Assembly (NCBI GenBank): GCA_965153355.1
Contig: OZ231126.1
Location: forward strand, 79,050,001-79,114,000
DNA length: 64,000 nucleotides
DNA from: Flaccisagitta enflata
Taxonomy: Eukaryota > Chaetognatha > Sagittoidea > Aphragmophora
Direction of reading: 5' to 3'
Shown: one piece after another, positions 20,876-32,185 of the stretch
How the letters are laid out: each line of letters begins with the position of its first letter
Position numbering within the stretch: position 1 is the stretch's first letter
The notes under the pieces: model-generated
Databases searched by the model: none
Seen by the model: the letters and a program-made list of their open reading frames with translations, nothing else
Told to the model about the DNA's origin: nothing
Program-made: the position numbers and the translations under genes

Positions 20876-21552
20876 CTCTTAATTACGCCGGCGTTTCAAG
20901 GCCATTCTCACGTTTGTCCTTCATCATTTTGCTGCATTTGGAAGAAATCTGCTCCATCTTCTTCTTTTCCTCTCTAAACTTCACACATAGGAATGAAGAA
21001 GGCAATTGGCAAGAATGAGCTATTGCAAGGTAGATTTGCTTGGTTTGCTTGATTAGCTTGGTTACTTGCTAAATTCAACAAGTAGCATGACAGAACTGAT
21101 GTACGTCTAGCAGAGCTTCTAACCTGCTTGCGGTTTTGCTTGTTCATTATGTTCATATTCCAAGATTCATTCATCGAGAAAAGATCTACTGGTAGTAATC
21201 TTGTTAACCTCTGTTTTCTTTTTCTCGCGAATAAGCAATCAAAGATGGTATGAATGAGACATGATTGGAGTTCCATCTTCGATCATCCAATTCCGTTTTA
21301 ATTCATCACTTGGGAGCGAGTTGAGCAAGTCAAAGCGTATCATTCATTACGCTTGCTTAAATCGATGAACCATTGACCATTTTCATGCTAGTGGGGCGGT
21401 CGTGTATATGGTCATGTTTTGATCTGATAACTGCTTTCTGATATGGGAATTAGCGAATATATAAAAGAACAATGATGAAAAGAACTTCTAATGTCTTGAG
21501 TGGATTACTGTGTATTTGATGAGGGCACCCTCGAAATTTGTGTGAAGAGGTT

Positions 21553-21732
21553 GTTAGTCGCGTCCGTCGGTCGGTTGGTCGCTTGGTTGGTCGGTCGGTC
21601 CCCTATTTACTTTTTGGGCGTTTTTTAGCGTTTTGAGCTCACTGCTCCTGCCCAAATGCCCCAGTGACCTTATCTATCACTGCCCCTGCCCACTCGCACG
21701 CGACTCTGGTAGTCGTATATCCGGCCTTGTTT
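21553..21732 (+). mobile_element. Hairpin-ended element, CTGCTCCTGCCC subtype
   Basis: It begins TTAGTCGCG with the hairpin cut short, then a GTCCGTCGGTCGGTTGGTCG tract, CTCACTGCTCCTGCCCAAAT, ACTGCCCCTGCCCACTCGCA, and ends CGTATATCCGGCCTTGTT. Confidence 0.75.
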
Positions 21733-22552
21733 AAAGAAGCGGTACTTCTAACAACTGAACAACGGACCGGAAGCTCCAAGCAATTAACTACGCGTACGAG
21801 GTCAATCGCGCGAGACCAATCACAGGTAATATGATATTGAGTTTCGTTAATTCGTACATGCATCAGTTCTTGTTCTCAAAAAATCCTCGAAAAAACCGGT
21901 CCAGCTCGATCAGAATCCGTGACACTGCTGGTCAAGTTAACAGACTTATATGCACAGTCAGAGCACTAGTTGACTTCTGTGTATCTGAAAATTCTGCTTA
22001 TAGTAAATAATTTTTAAGAAACATCATAAGAAAACGACATATGAATTGATTTTATCAAAAGGAATATCTATACATACACAAAGAGCTAGCTAAAGATTTC
22101 AATGAGTCAAAACATTTCTCCGGTTGAAATCTATTTTGATCAGCATAATCGGTAGCCAATCAGAAACCATCTGGCTTCTCATACATGTAGCTGTGAGTGT
22201 TTATCTTTGCAGTAGCAAATATCATTTGAACTATCAGATTAATTAGTCACATGATTCATACTCGATTAGCGGTTGGTCCCGTGACTGTATTAAATGAGGG
22301 ACCGTGACAATTGATTCTCGAAAATTCTCTCGAGGTAGACTCTCAAACGCTCCTTTCGATGAACAAATTTTCCTACGACAACATCCTCGTCCATATCGAC
22401 CTACTGTCTATAGATTGGACATGAGACACTCATCTTCTTTATTTTTTGTACGGCATCAAAACTTCTGGACATTTCATTTAGGTAAATAGTTGATCACGAG
22501 AAAAGTGTGTCCCCCATAACATAAAATTGTGCGCTTCAGTGAAACCGTTAAA
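21733..22552. other. Upstream region of the XK-related gene
   Basis: Non-coding by eye. The gene start lies at 22553; a promoter could be here, but no clear TATA/initiator pair was found. Confidence 0.4.
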
Positions 22553-23571
22553 ATGGATTGGAAACGGATTTTGGGAGTTGTTACATTCCTTTGGATTGCC
22601 GGTTTCTCCTTTTACGACATCGAAACTGACATCGAACTCGCCGTTGATTATTACCGGAAAGGATCCTGCGCAAAAACTTTACGGTCGCCGGAAATGGATA
22701 AGTTATGGGAAGCTCTCGATGCACCTTGGGATACAGAAATTTGTAAAGGGAAACGATATCCACCAATTACGATGAACGACACGAACGAACTCAATCTCCT
22801 GTGGGACGAAGTTAATAGAGTCGTGTCTGAACCTCACTGCAAAGGACTTGGACAGGGCTTTATCGTAGATCTAGTGAAAAATACGAGTAATCTCTACCAA
22901 TTTTGGGACTTGTTAAACAAGATCTACGATGGTTCATACTGCAACGATAATTACACTTTCTTCCTGGAGTATTTTCACGCACAACGCAATGATGAATATG
23001 AATATGAGTATGAAAATGAATATGGAAACGAATATGGAAATGAAAATGAATATGGAAACGAATATGGAAATGAATATGGAAATGAAAATGAATATGGAAT
23101 TGATCATAGTGGAAATGTGATCATAGTGGAAATTGATCATAGTGGAATTGAATATGGAAATGAAAATAAATATGGAAATGACTATGGAAACGAATATGGG
23201 AATAAGTATGGAAATGAAAATGAATATGGAAACGAATATGAAAATAAATATAGCAATGAAAATGAATTTGAAAAAGCATATGAATATAGAAACTTCCTAC
23301 ACGGGATATATCACTTGCGTATAGACAAATGGCGTCTGTATTATCGGCTGCTATTTCCTTTAACTACCGCCTGGATCGTTCTTGGTGGTTCTCTACAGTT
23401 TGCCGTTGTCTTCCGTCTACTGTTCAATGGTGATGATAGCCTGAACCTGGTTCCGTCTTCGATTAAGCTCCTCATTCTCATTTCTTCCGCCGTCGTCATG
23501 GGTCCCGTCGTTCTCAGCTGTATTGGCATTCATTTTATCTTTTGCCATCGGGATTTTAAAGACATTGGGAA
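22553..23571 (+). CDS. XK-related exon 1
   Basis: ATG at 22553 in context TTAAAATGG; the upstream GTG at 22529 is in frame but is not a usual eukaryotic start. It encodes 339 codons plus two bases with one N-terminal and two later membrane helices. The loop between helix 1 and helix 2 holds Cys residues and Asn-x-Thr/Ser sites, then a repeat array. This exon is fully open. Confidence 0.82.
22991..23278 (+). repeat. Coding minisatellite (NEYG)n in the XK-related loop
   Basis: A 12-bp unit AATATGGAAA(C/T)G repeats about 20 times, encoding NEYG/NENEYGNEYG-type residues between helices 1 and 2. It is interrupted by TTGATCATAGTGGAAATG units (IDHSGN). All changes keep the frame. It is not part of the XK-related family plan. 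Confidence 0.85.
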
Positions 23572-23607
23572 GTAAGAAAAAATTGTCAAAGCTTTTATCA
23601 TATAGGA

Positions 23608-23608
23608 G

Positions 23609-23688
<80 letters not shown>

Positions 23689-23690
23689 AT
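23608..23690. repeat. (GTT)n intronic array
   Basis: About 27 GTT units in the intron of the XK-related gene. Confidence 0.97.
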
Positions 23691-23719
23691 AAAAGACAAA
23701 TGGAAAAACGGATTGAAAT

Positions 23720-23795
23720 TTATGATGGCCTATCATGTGGGTAGTTTGTGATGGCCTATCATGTGATGGCCTATCATGTGGGTAGTTTGTGATTT
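23720..23795. repeat. Tandem GATGGCCTATCATGTG repeat
   Basis: Three copies of GATGGCCTATCATGTG, two of them with GGTAGTTTGT. Local duplication within the intron. Confidence 0.8.
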
Positions 23796-23890
23796 GTTTC
23801 CTTCAAAGTACTGTCAGTAGTGACAGTACACAGACACACTGTCAGTGCTAATCATAAAAAAAAAAATCTGCTTGATTTTTTTTCTTCCAG

Positions 23891-24092
23891 AATTCAGCTA
23901 CTCACTACCTCTCTGAAGCTAGGAGAGATACTCTTGGAATCGGGACCCCAACTGGCGACTCAGTGGTTTGCGGTAGTCTACGAGTCAAAGTTTCTAAACA
24001 GCACCGGATTGAATTTTCTACAAATCGCTTCCATCGCGACCTCGACATTTACCATCGTGCGTTTCCTCACCACTTTCGTCGCTGATAGCTGA
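23891..24092 (+). CDS. XK-related exon 2 up to the frameshift stop
   Basis: Acceptor TTTTTTTCTTCCAG. It encodes KIQLLTTSLKLGEILLESGP and onward to a premature TGA at 24090-24092 produced by the 7-bp duplication. Downstream homology continues in another frame to about 24330. Confidence 0.75.
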
Positions 24093-24460
24093 TCGACGCC
24101 GCAAATACTTCGTCCACCCCGATTACCCCGCCAATGCCTCGTTTATATCGCTCTTCTTCCTCGTAACCACAGGGATCATAACCGCTACGACGCAATTCAG
24201 AATTTCTTTCGCATCTGATATTACGAGATACCTTTTTTACAAGAATGAGATCAGCTGCTTGGACACCGAGTCATTCTATATTTCACACCTAGTGCCATGC
24301 GTTGATGAGCAAAGAGAGTTCTTTTTGACTTCTTTTAAACATGATCCTTTTTTTTTACACCGCGATGTTCCTTTTTTTTCCGTTTCTACGGAAACGATGC
24401 ATAAGAATCGTTGGTTCAGTATTAACGTTTCCGGTTACGTATTGCTGGTTAATAGGAACA

Positions 24461-24673
24461 GGCCGGATGCAGCTACCTGAATTGTGCGGGTGGGCAGGGG
24501 CTGTGATGGAGAAGGTCAGGGGTATTTGGGTAGGAGCAGTGAGCTCATAACGCTAAAAAACGCCAAAAAAGTAAAATGGGGATCAACCAACCAACCAACC
24601 AGCCGACCAACCAACCAACAGACCGACTGACGGACAAAGCGGGGTGTAGAGTCATGTAGTACGCTACTAAAAA
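24461..24673 (-). mobile_element. Hairpin-ended element truncating the XK-related gene
   Basis: Plus text AACAGGCCGGATGCAGCTAC, GTGCGGGTGGGCAGGGGC, GGTAGGAGCAGTGAGCTCAT, CCAACCAACC tract, then GAGTCATGTAGTACGCTACT AAAAAT. It is a reverse copy of the CTGCTCCTGCCC subtype. It starts within the reading frame of the degenerate XK-related tail. Confidence 0.78.
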
Positions 24674-24689
24674 TCATAAGTTTTCGAGA

Positions 24690-24899
24690 TCTGAACGATG
24701 AAATTTTTGTGACTACAACCCGCTATGTTGGTCGGTTGGTCTGTTGGCCGCTGTTAGCTTTTTTAGCGTTTTTGGCATTTTCAGGCTTCTTTGGCGTTAC
24801 TGCTCCTGTTCAAATGCTTGACCGCTTGAGTTAGCATGTTACATCACTGCCCCTACCCACCCGCACACGACTTCAGTAGCCGTGTATCCAGCCTTGTTT
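24690..24899 (+). mobile_element. Second hairpin-ended element, head to head with the first
   Basis: TTTTTGTGACTACAACCCGC, GTTGGTCGGTTGGTCTGTTG, CGTTACTGCTCCTGTTCAAA, CACTGCCCCTACCCACCCGC, ending GTGTATCCAGCCTTGTTTT. Its hairpin is mostly lost. It faces 24461-24673 across 17-30 bp. Confidence 0.7.
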
Positions 24900-24976
24900 T
24901 GAGTAGCTTCGGCGCAATAGGGGATCGTGATCGCTTAAGAGAACCTTAGATTTTATGTGAGGGTGTCACTTTATAA

Positions 24977-26268
24977 CTACAGTACGATGGGAGCAATGAC
25001 GACCTAGACTGGAGGATAGATTTTAAGTATCTTAATTTTATCTAATTTTATATGTTAAAGAATCTAATAAAACAATAGCTGTCACTGTAGGAAAAAAGTT
25101 AGCAAATGCTGAGAAAGGAAGAAAGAGACAGAGAGGCAGAGATAGAGAGAGAGAGACAGACAGACAGACAGACCAGACAGGAGAGAAAAGAGACAGAGGG
25201 GAAGAGAGAGACAGAGAGAGAAACAGAGAAAAACATGTAACACAGGGTATCAATATCATTGTGGACAGGGGCATCCAACCCCATCCACAACCGAACCCCC
25301 ACACACAAGTATCTAGACCACTTGTTTTTCCACTTTTCCATTTAGACGGACAGATGGACCAACAGGGCCGATGGATGGACTGACGGTGCAAGCCTCTCAC
25401 CAGAGTCCAGGTTGAAGCTAGAGAGAGGCTGTGCTGCCAGGATACCTGATTATCACTAAGATATTTCAAAGTTCAAACAGACTTCAACTAACTCGAATCA
25501 TAGTTTTTTTGGAAAACACGAAAAATGCGGAAAAATAAAAAAGATTAAAATTCTAGCTCCAAAACTATTGGTCTTTTAAATTCAGCAGCGTCATCTGAAA
25601 AGAGGAGGTCGCACTTTCTTAGCTGTGTGTTTCTTCGTGGTCTCATTCGGACGAAAAAAGCATCAAGCTTACCCAAAAAGACTCACGGGAAAAAGGGAAA
25701 ACCAAATTCCTCCGCAGGTCTCAAAAAGCCGAAGGTATTCTTCGACTTTTTTCCAAACGATAATTAAAGGTTGTTATATTGAGTGAAAATTTTGCATCTC
25801 TTAAACTTTAACTTGCGACTTGACCTCATCAAGACTTCATCTTCTAAAGTTCTAACCAATTTTAATAGATCAGGCGAAAAATTTTATATAGTTTTGAAAA
25901 AAAAATTGGCTTAATTAGCTTATTTTTACAGGTTTTATGGCTATTTTAAGTTTTGCCCAAAATTGATTTGCATAACTTTTGTTTACTAAACGTAGCCGTA
26001 AAACCTTTAAAAATGATCCAATTAAGCGGATTTTTAAAAAAAATCACATAGAATGTTTTGCCCGATCGAATAAAATAGATTAAAAGCTTGAAAAATGAAG
26101 TCTTAAGATCAAGTCACAAATTGGAGTTTAAGAGACGCAAATGCATTCACTCAATATAGCAACCTTTAATTAACCTAGATCTCAAATGATTTATGATATA
26201 AATAAAATCAAAATACTAAAAACCATCCTCCAGTCAAGGTTGTCATTGCTCCCATCGTACTGTAGGTG
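24977..26268. mobile_element. 1.3-kb element with TACAGTACGATGGGAGC ends
   Basis: TACAGTACGATGGGAGCAAT at the left and its inverted copy at the right, each continued by ..CTAGACTGGAGGAT. Inner blocks near 25770-25850 and 26095-26175 (CTCAATATAGCAACCTTTAA and complement) also pair, so the inverted ends are long and interrupted. No transposase frame. A single related end occurs at 35268-35320. Confidence 0.72.
25250..25400 (-). mobile_element. Nested GTTGCGTGTCCGC-subtype fragment
   Basis: TATCATTGTGGACAGGGGC, CATCCAACCCCATCCACAAC, TTTTTCCACTTTTCCATTTA, GACGGACAGATGGACCAACA: same order as 57233-57446. It is inserted in the 24977-26268 element together with a GACA/GA microsatellite (25137-25240). 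Confidence 0.55.
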
Positions 26269-26458
26269 ACTTTCAATTACAGTTTAAGTGATCCATCTCT
26301 CATAAGGACTATCACCGGTTTCATTTTATACAAAACTTTACCATGATATGCGTGTCAATCGATTGAAGATCGAGTTGTCAAATAATCCAAAGTTTACATA
26401 ACAATTACCAGGCGATGAGCCCATAAATAAGGCCTTTCGCATTGATTATATTTTCCTC

Positions 26459-26461
<3 letters not shown>

Positions 26462-26507
<46 letters not shown>
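26462..26507. repeat. (GA)n microsatellite
   Basis: About 22 GA units. Confidence 0.96.
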
Positions 26508-26508
<1 letters not shown>

Positions 26509-26914
26509 CATCGAATGTCTTCAAACAACATGTAACTGTTGTCTGCGATCATCTTCCCCTCACTTCGTGTTCATCCTGCTTTGTACCATTCCAGAGAGGC
26601 ACCTCAATTCATACGGGTTCATTTGACCGTTGTCATATTAAGCACGACTCGATTTAGCTCAATTCATCATATAACGTGTACGAACAGGCTTCACAAGTTC
26701 GCGGGCGACGTCTTCGGAATTTTCTGTTTGAATACTTAATTTGCATAACGCAGCGTTGTTATTGCAGGAGCATTTACAGCCTAAGCGTTCTTGTATCAAT
26801 TCGCTGATACACAACTTGCATTGCTCTTGTCACTAGCTTAAGCGGAAACATTTCGAAACATATTTGAGCACCAAGCTGAACCCGTAAAATGATCAATGAT
26901 CATTCACTGGAGGT

Positions 26915-26985
26915 GACGTTCGAAAACGAAGTCATCGATGACGTAAACGAGGGAGGAATATATAAACAGCGAATATAGTTTTCGT
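26915..26985 (+). promoter_or_regulatory. Candidate core promoter (TGACGTAA + TATATAA)
   Basis: GAAGTCATCGATGACGTAAA is a palindromic ATF/CREB-like site, followed about 20 bp later by AATATATAAACAG, a TATA-like word. The pair is a reasonable core-promoter layout, but no transcript start or dependent exon is seen until 28891. Confidence 0.25.
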
Positions 26986-27151
26986 TGCTAAAAAAACGGA
27001 AGATGTATGAAATTTAAAAAAACAAAAACGCTAAGTTTCTTAGAATTGGTCCCCCCATGCCCCCTGATGTTGATGAAGCGATCAAAAAACCTTTTGAAAT
27101 ATGACACAACCGAACATAATAGTTACACTACTTTCATCATTCTCGTACTCT

Positions 27152-27298
<147 letters not shown>

Positions 27299-27299
27299 T

Positions 27300-28480
27300 T
27301 TTCGCTGATTTTTCTCCAAGCGGACTGCGCCAGTGTAGTAAAGTGACAGCCTTTTATTTGCTGAATCGCCCTTTTGTTACCAAGTCTGAGTGGGTCATGA
27401 TTATTACAAACGATTCTGCCAAGTTTCCTTGTCATTACTTTTATTTCTCAACTTCTTGTCATGTCATCACTGATGACAAATGACTCATCATTTTCATTTT
27501 ACCATCTGTGATCTGTTCTATCAACTGATTATGATTCTCATTAGTAAAGCAAACCATAAAAAAATGTTGTGGCAATGTTGGTCAGTGCAGCTATATATGG
27601 GCCCAAAATGGGCATTGCACGCAAATACTCTCCAAGAATATTTGCTTTTGCACTGTCTTGTAATACAACATTTTGAAAGCTCTGCAACGGCATTTTATGT
27701 TCTTTTTCAATGGCTGATTCACAAATACAGGTTATAGATTTAACAAATACCACGGTACTAACTATTAGTAGTAAGCAGACATGTAACTTGTCAAGTTCTT
27801 GAAATCTATGGTTGAAAACCCGACTTTTCTCCATACAAAAATGAGTTTGATATACATAGCTTAACTGGTGTCTGCTCATTTTTAGCTATATTTATGTATA
27901 AAGATGAAGAGGCATAACAGAACACACCTCAGACGATCAGGAAATGTTGGAAAAAGCGATGAAAATCAAGAATTCCAATCCATAAAAATTGCCAAAAATT
28001 CTCTCAGCTTTGAACATGCAGAAGGGGGTCTCAATTTGTTTGTGTCTGCGAGGTTCACATATATATGATAGAAAATACAAAATACTATTTGAGGCTGTTT
28101 TCATAAAAACATTTTTTCTGCTGCGCTTCCTTTCCTGTCTATATGACGTACAAGCATAGAAATTACTGCGCAGCTTAATAGCTTCAGAGGGAAGTTTGCA
28201 GCAACAAACAATTTTTTAGACCCAGTTTCTGTTTAATAATCATTGCTGAATTTTTATACCCGGTTGATATTTCATTAAACATATACTTTTAAAACTGCTT
28301 AATGCAGTCCATTTCAACAAAATTTTCCTTTTAAGTGACATTGAAGTTTTAGGCATTCTCTTACTACTATTAGAGCTTGATAATGATAGATGGGGGGGGC
28401 GCTCTCCTGAGTAAAATCAGTGATTGAACATTAGAAAGATATTGCCTTTATCCGTCAAAAAATAACTTTTTCTTTCCTTT
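27300..28480. other. No gene recognised
   Basis: Moderately AT-rich. The 85- and 112-codon frames overlapping at 27480-27879 on opposite strands show no recognisable domain or splice support. Confidence 0.4.
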
Positions 28481-28481
28481 T

Positions 28482-28679
28482 TTAGTTGCGTGCTACGCGA
28501 CTTTATACCCCGCTTTGTCCGTCCGTCGGTCGGTCGGTCGGTCGGTTGGTCCCCATCTTACTTTTTTTATGTTTTCGCGGTCTTTGGCCTCACTGCTCCT
28601 TGCCAAATGCTTCAGTAACTTAAATACTGTCCCTGCCCACCCACACGCGACTGAGGTAGTCGTGTATCCGGCCTTGTTT
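28482..28679 (+). mobile_element. Hairpin-ended element, CTGCTCCTGCCC subtype (well preserved)
   Basis: AGTTGCGTGCTACGCGACTT hairpin, CCCGCTTTGTCCGTCCGTCG, GGTCGGTCGGTCGGTTGGTC, CTTTGGCCTCACTGCTCCTT, ACTGTCCCTGCCCACCCACA, ending GTGTATCCGGCCTTGTTT. At about 200 bp it is a good model for the subtype. Confidence 0.82.
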
Positions 28680-28890
28680 ATTCATTTGACAATAAAAAAG
28701 GCTCCATTGCTTTTCTCTCATTACCCTAAAATGTATTCATTTGAATCATAACAGATACGAAATAGAATAGTCGCGGAACAATAGACCATAAATAAACCCA
28801 TGAATGATAAAGAGGAGGAAAAGGGAAATTCCCTGACAAAATTCTCATGATTCAGCAAATCGCGTTTTTCATCTTTTTCCACTAATCCAG

Positions 28891-28978
28891 ACCATTTTTA
28901 TTTCATCTACTATTTCACCCACTAAGGCAACTATTTTCGGCGTTTCATCTCTGTTCACCATGATTTCCATTGGTCTCG
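28891..28978 (+). CDS. Gene 3 exon, membrane-like
   Basis: Acceptor CCACTAATCCAG, donor CTCG|GTATGA. It encodes TIFISSTISPTKATIFGV SS followed by LFTMISIGL, hydrophobic enough for a membrane segment. The single leftover base matches the two opening bases of the exon at 29146 (GTC, Val). Upstream exons were not found. Confidence 0.5.
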
Positions 28979-29019
28979 GTATGACTGTCTGTCTGTTTGA
29001 CAATCGCTCACTCACTCTC

Positions 29020-29143
<124 letters not shown>

Positions 29144-29145
29144 AG

Positions 29146-29327
29146 TCCGATTCCATGACAATTTGTGGTGGAAAACCACTTTATTTGACGATTGGACAAT
29201 TTCATGGAGAGATGAGTGTAAAACAGATGAAAACTATTGCAAAGAATACAATAAAGAGAGAATGAATGAGAAAGGAAAAGAAGCACCTAGATTGTCTGCC
29301 GCTACCCTCAAGAGAGTGAAGGGAAAT
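29146..29327 (+). CDS. Gene 3 repeated exon, copy 1
   Basis: Acceptor CTCTCTTTCAG at the end of a CT array acting as polypyrimidine tract; donor AAAT|GTATGA. The frame set by the upstream exon reads RFHDNLWWKTTLFDDWTISW, then RDECKTDENYCKEYNKER, ending APRLSAATLKRVKGN. There are 60 codons without a stop. The frame beginning SDSMTICGG, ending at a TGA, is the shadow frame. The ending faintly recalls the linker before the first membrane domain of ABCC transporters, but I do not claim that family. Confidence 0.65.
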
Positions 29328-29759
29328 GTATGAATGAATGTGTGAATGAATGGATGAATGAATGAATGAATGAATGAATGAATGAATGAATGAATGAATG
29401 AATGAATGAATGAATGAAGACAAAAACAAAAACCAATACAGAGCAAAAACGAAAATGAAAAAAAAAAACACAGGAAAGAACAACAAAAAAAACACACAAA
29501 TAACGAAAACAGAGGTCTTCAGAAAAGAAGAAAAATGTTGGTGTAGTAAGAGAAAAGAAAAGAAACAAACAGAAACACAAACAAACAAACAATCAAACAA
29601 ACAAACAAACAAACAAACAAACAAACAAACAAACAAACAAACAAACAAAGATAAGATGTCATATCTCATATGTGACAAATGGAAACAATATTTTCCCTTT
29701 TTTAGTTTTTTTCTCTCTCTGTTTTTCTCTCTCTGTTTGACAATCGCTCACTCACTCTC

Positions 29760-29899
<140 letters not shown>

Positions 29900-29901
29900 A
29901 G

Positions 29902-30083
29902 TCCGATTCCATGACAATTTGTGGCGGAAAACCGCTTTATTTGACGATTGGACAATTTCATGGAGAGATGAGTGTAAAACAGATGAAAACTATTGCAAAG
30001 AATACAATAAAGAGAGAATGAATGAGAAAGGAAAAGAAGCACCTAGATTGTCTGCCGCTACCCTCAAGAGAGTGAAGGGAAAT
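29902..30083 (+). CDS. Gene 3 repeated exon, copy 2
   Basis: Same length and borders as copy 1 with intact TTTCAG acceptor and GTATGA donor. Differences from copy 1 include TGG to CGG and ACT to GCT, giving Trp to Arg and Thr to Ala (NLWRKTALFDD). Because the exon starts at codon position 2 and ends at phase 0, inclusion of both copies would break the frame; the two would have to be mutually exclusive. Confidence 0.55.
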
Positions 30084-30467
30084 GTATGAATGAATGTGTG
30101 AATGAATGGATGAATGAATGAATGAATGAATGAATGAATGAATGAATGAAGACAAAAACAAAAACCAATACAGAGCAAAAACGAAAATGAAAAAAAAAAA
30201 CACAGGAAAGAACAACAAAAAAAACACACAAAAAACGAAAACAGAGGTCTTCAGGAAAGAAGAAAAATGTTGGTGTAGTAAGAGAAAAGAAAAGAAACAA
30301 ACAGAAAAACAAACAAACAAACAAACAAACAAACAAACAAACAAACAAACAAACAAAGATAAGATGTCATATCTCATATGTGACAAATGAAAACAATATT
30401 TTCCCTTTTTTAGTTTTTTTCTCTCTCTGTTTTTCTCTCTCTGTTTGACAATCGCTCACTCACTCTC

Positions 30468-30799
<332 letters not shown>

Positions 30800-31224
30800 G
30801 TATGAATGAATGTGTGAATGAATGGATGAATGAATGAATGAATGAATGAATGAATGAATGAATGAATGAATGAATGAATGAATGAATGAATGAAGACAAA
30901 AACAAAAACCAATACAGAGCAAAAACGAAAAAAAATGAAAAAAAAAACACAGGAAAGAACAACAAAAAAAACAAAAACAAAAACAAAAACAGAGGTCTTC
31001 AGAAAAGAAGAAAAATGTTGGTGTAGTAAGAGAGAAGAAAAGAAACAAACAGAAAAACAAACAAACAAACAAATAAACAAACAAACAAACAAACAAACAA
31101 ACAAACAAACAAACAAACAAACAAACAAACAAACAAACAAACAAACAAAGATAAGATGTCATATCTCATATGTGACAACAGAAAACAATATTTTCCCTTT
31201 TTTAGTTTTTTTCTCTCTCTTCAG

Positions 31225-31398
31225 GTTCAGATATCGTATTTCCATTTTTTCCTCCAGGCATCTTCAACTTTAGTTTTCCACTCTCGTGTTTGTCTCCGAT
31301 ACAATTTCCTGAGGTATTCTCTCTTCAGTGAGGAGTTTTCACTGTCATATAGTAGGCACGGGTCCATGGTCCATTCAATAGACTCCATTCATCTATAA
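31225..31398 (+). CDS. Gene 3 possible terminal exon
   Basis: Acceptor TCTCTCTTCAG just after the triplicated block, in phase 0 with any copy of the repeated exon. It reads VQISYFHFFLQASSTLVFHS and on for 57 codons to TAA. Composition is less convincing, and an internal donor (CCTGAG|GTATTC near 31312) would shorten it. Treat as tentative. Confidence 0.35.
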   Translation, partial: VQISYFHFFLQASSTLVFHSRVCLRYNFLRYSLFSEEFSLSYSRHGSMVHSIDSIHL

Positions 31399-31498
31399 GA
31401 ATATAACTCGATTACAGTATTTTTTTTCCTAAGCATGTAGACGAAAGAATTTCTTTGTACGGACATTATCTATCCGTCTCTTAAAACACTTGGAGATT

Positions 31499-31947
31499 TT
31501 TAGTCGCGTTGATGCGATTTTAAAACCCGTAATGTACTATCTTCACAAAAAAAATCTTTCCACCTGCAAACTACCATTATCTTTTTAAAAAGCTGCTCCT
31601 AAACAAATATAGCTATAACAACCAGATTGGTCTTATTTGAAAGATTTGTTTTAACTCTGTAATACTAGACCAATCTGCGGTCCGTAGCTTTGTTAGTTAA
31701 GGAGCAGCAAATTTTCAAATCTGATGCTTGTTGTGAGGTGGAAAGATTTTTTTTTGTGAAGATAGTATTTCGGTTAGTCGGTTGGTCTGCCCATCCATCC
31801 ATTTGTAACACTGCTTTTCAGCGTTTATCACCTTATGGGCGGTTTTTACATCACTGCTCCTGCCCAAATGCTTGGTCAGCCTTTTTGTTATCACTACCCC
31901 TGTCCACCTGCACGCAGCTTGGGTAGCTGTGTATCCGGCCTTGTTTT
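31499..31947 (+). mobile_element. Hairpin-ended element split by a nested MITE
   Basis: It starts TTTTTAGTCGCGTTGATGCG and resumes after the insertion with GTCGGTTGGTCTGCCCATCC, ATCACTGCTCCTGCCCAAAT, ACTACCCCTGTCCACCTGCA, ending GTGTATCCGGCCTTGTTTT. Removing 31535-31767 restores a normal-sized copy. Confidence 0.78.
31535..31767. mobile_element. Nested MITE with TACTATCTTCAC ends
   Basis: TACTATCTTCACAAAAAAAA TCTTTCCACCT at the left is the inverse of the right end at 31730-31767. Inside, AGCTGCTCCTAAACAAA pairs with AGTTAAGGAGCAGC. It is about 230 bp, non-coding, and younger than the element it interrupts. Confidence 0.82.
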
Positions 31948-31978
31948 TTTAAGCCAAACAGTTCATGTTTATCTGTAT

Positions 31979-32060
31979 GCAGCGGCGTAGGAGAGCTGGA
32001 ATTTTTGGGACTTCCACCACTTAACTAGTGTCCGACAAATTTGGTGTCCCAACAGACAAT
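31979..32060 (+). mobile_element. Left half of a GCAGCGGCGTA element
   Basis: GCAGCGGCGTAGGAGAG, GGGACTTCCACCACTTAACT, GTGTCCGACAAATTTGGTGT match the left half of 18468-18805. No right end follows. Confidence 0.6.
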
Positions 32061-32185
32061 AACTTAAATAGTTATTACTCCAACAGACAATAACTTAAAT
32101 AGTTATTACTCCTATACTTTGTTTGCTACTACACTCTTGTTTGCAACCATACTCTTGTTTGCTTGTATACTCTTGAATAAATGGG
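32046..32185. repeat. Short direct repeats
   Basis: CAACAGACAATAACTTAAAT AGTTATTACTC twice in tandem, then four CTCTTG(TTTGC)-type words. Confidence 0.75.

Larger units (their letters stand above)
22553..24461 (+). pseudogene. XK-related membrane protein gene, frameshifted and 3' truncated
   Basis: XK-related proteins are multi-pass plasma-membrane proteins; some are lipid scramblases activated in apoptosis. Exon 1 (22553-23571) begins MDWKRILGVVTFLWIAG and continues FSFYDIETDIELAVDYY, the family's first membrane helix with its Asp/Glu pattern. Further membrane helices follow (LTTAWIVLGGSLQFAVVF and LILISSAVVMGPVVLSCIG). Donor GGGAA|GTAAG joins exon 2 at 23891 in phase. Exon 2 has LGEILLESGPQLATQWF, matching the conserved E-S-x-PQL segment. 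At 24081-24094 GCTGATA is followed by GCTGATC: a 7-bp tandem duplication that creates TGA. The other frame then continues with a typical RRRKYFVHPDYPANAS loop and helix. A second frame change occurs near 24330-24342. A hairpin element replaces the rest at 24461. If the shifts are sequencing errors, the gene would still lack its end. Confidence 0.75.
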
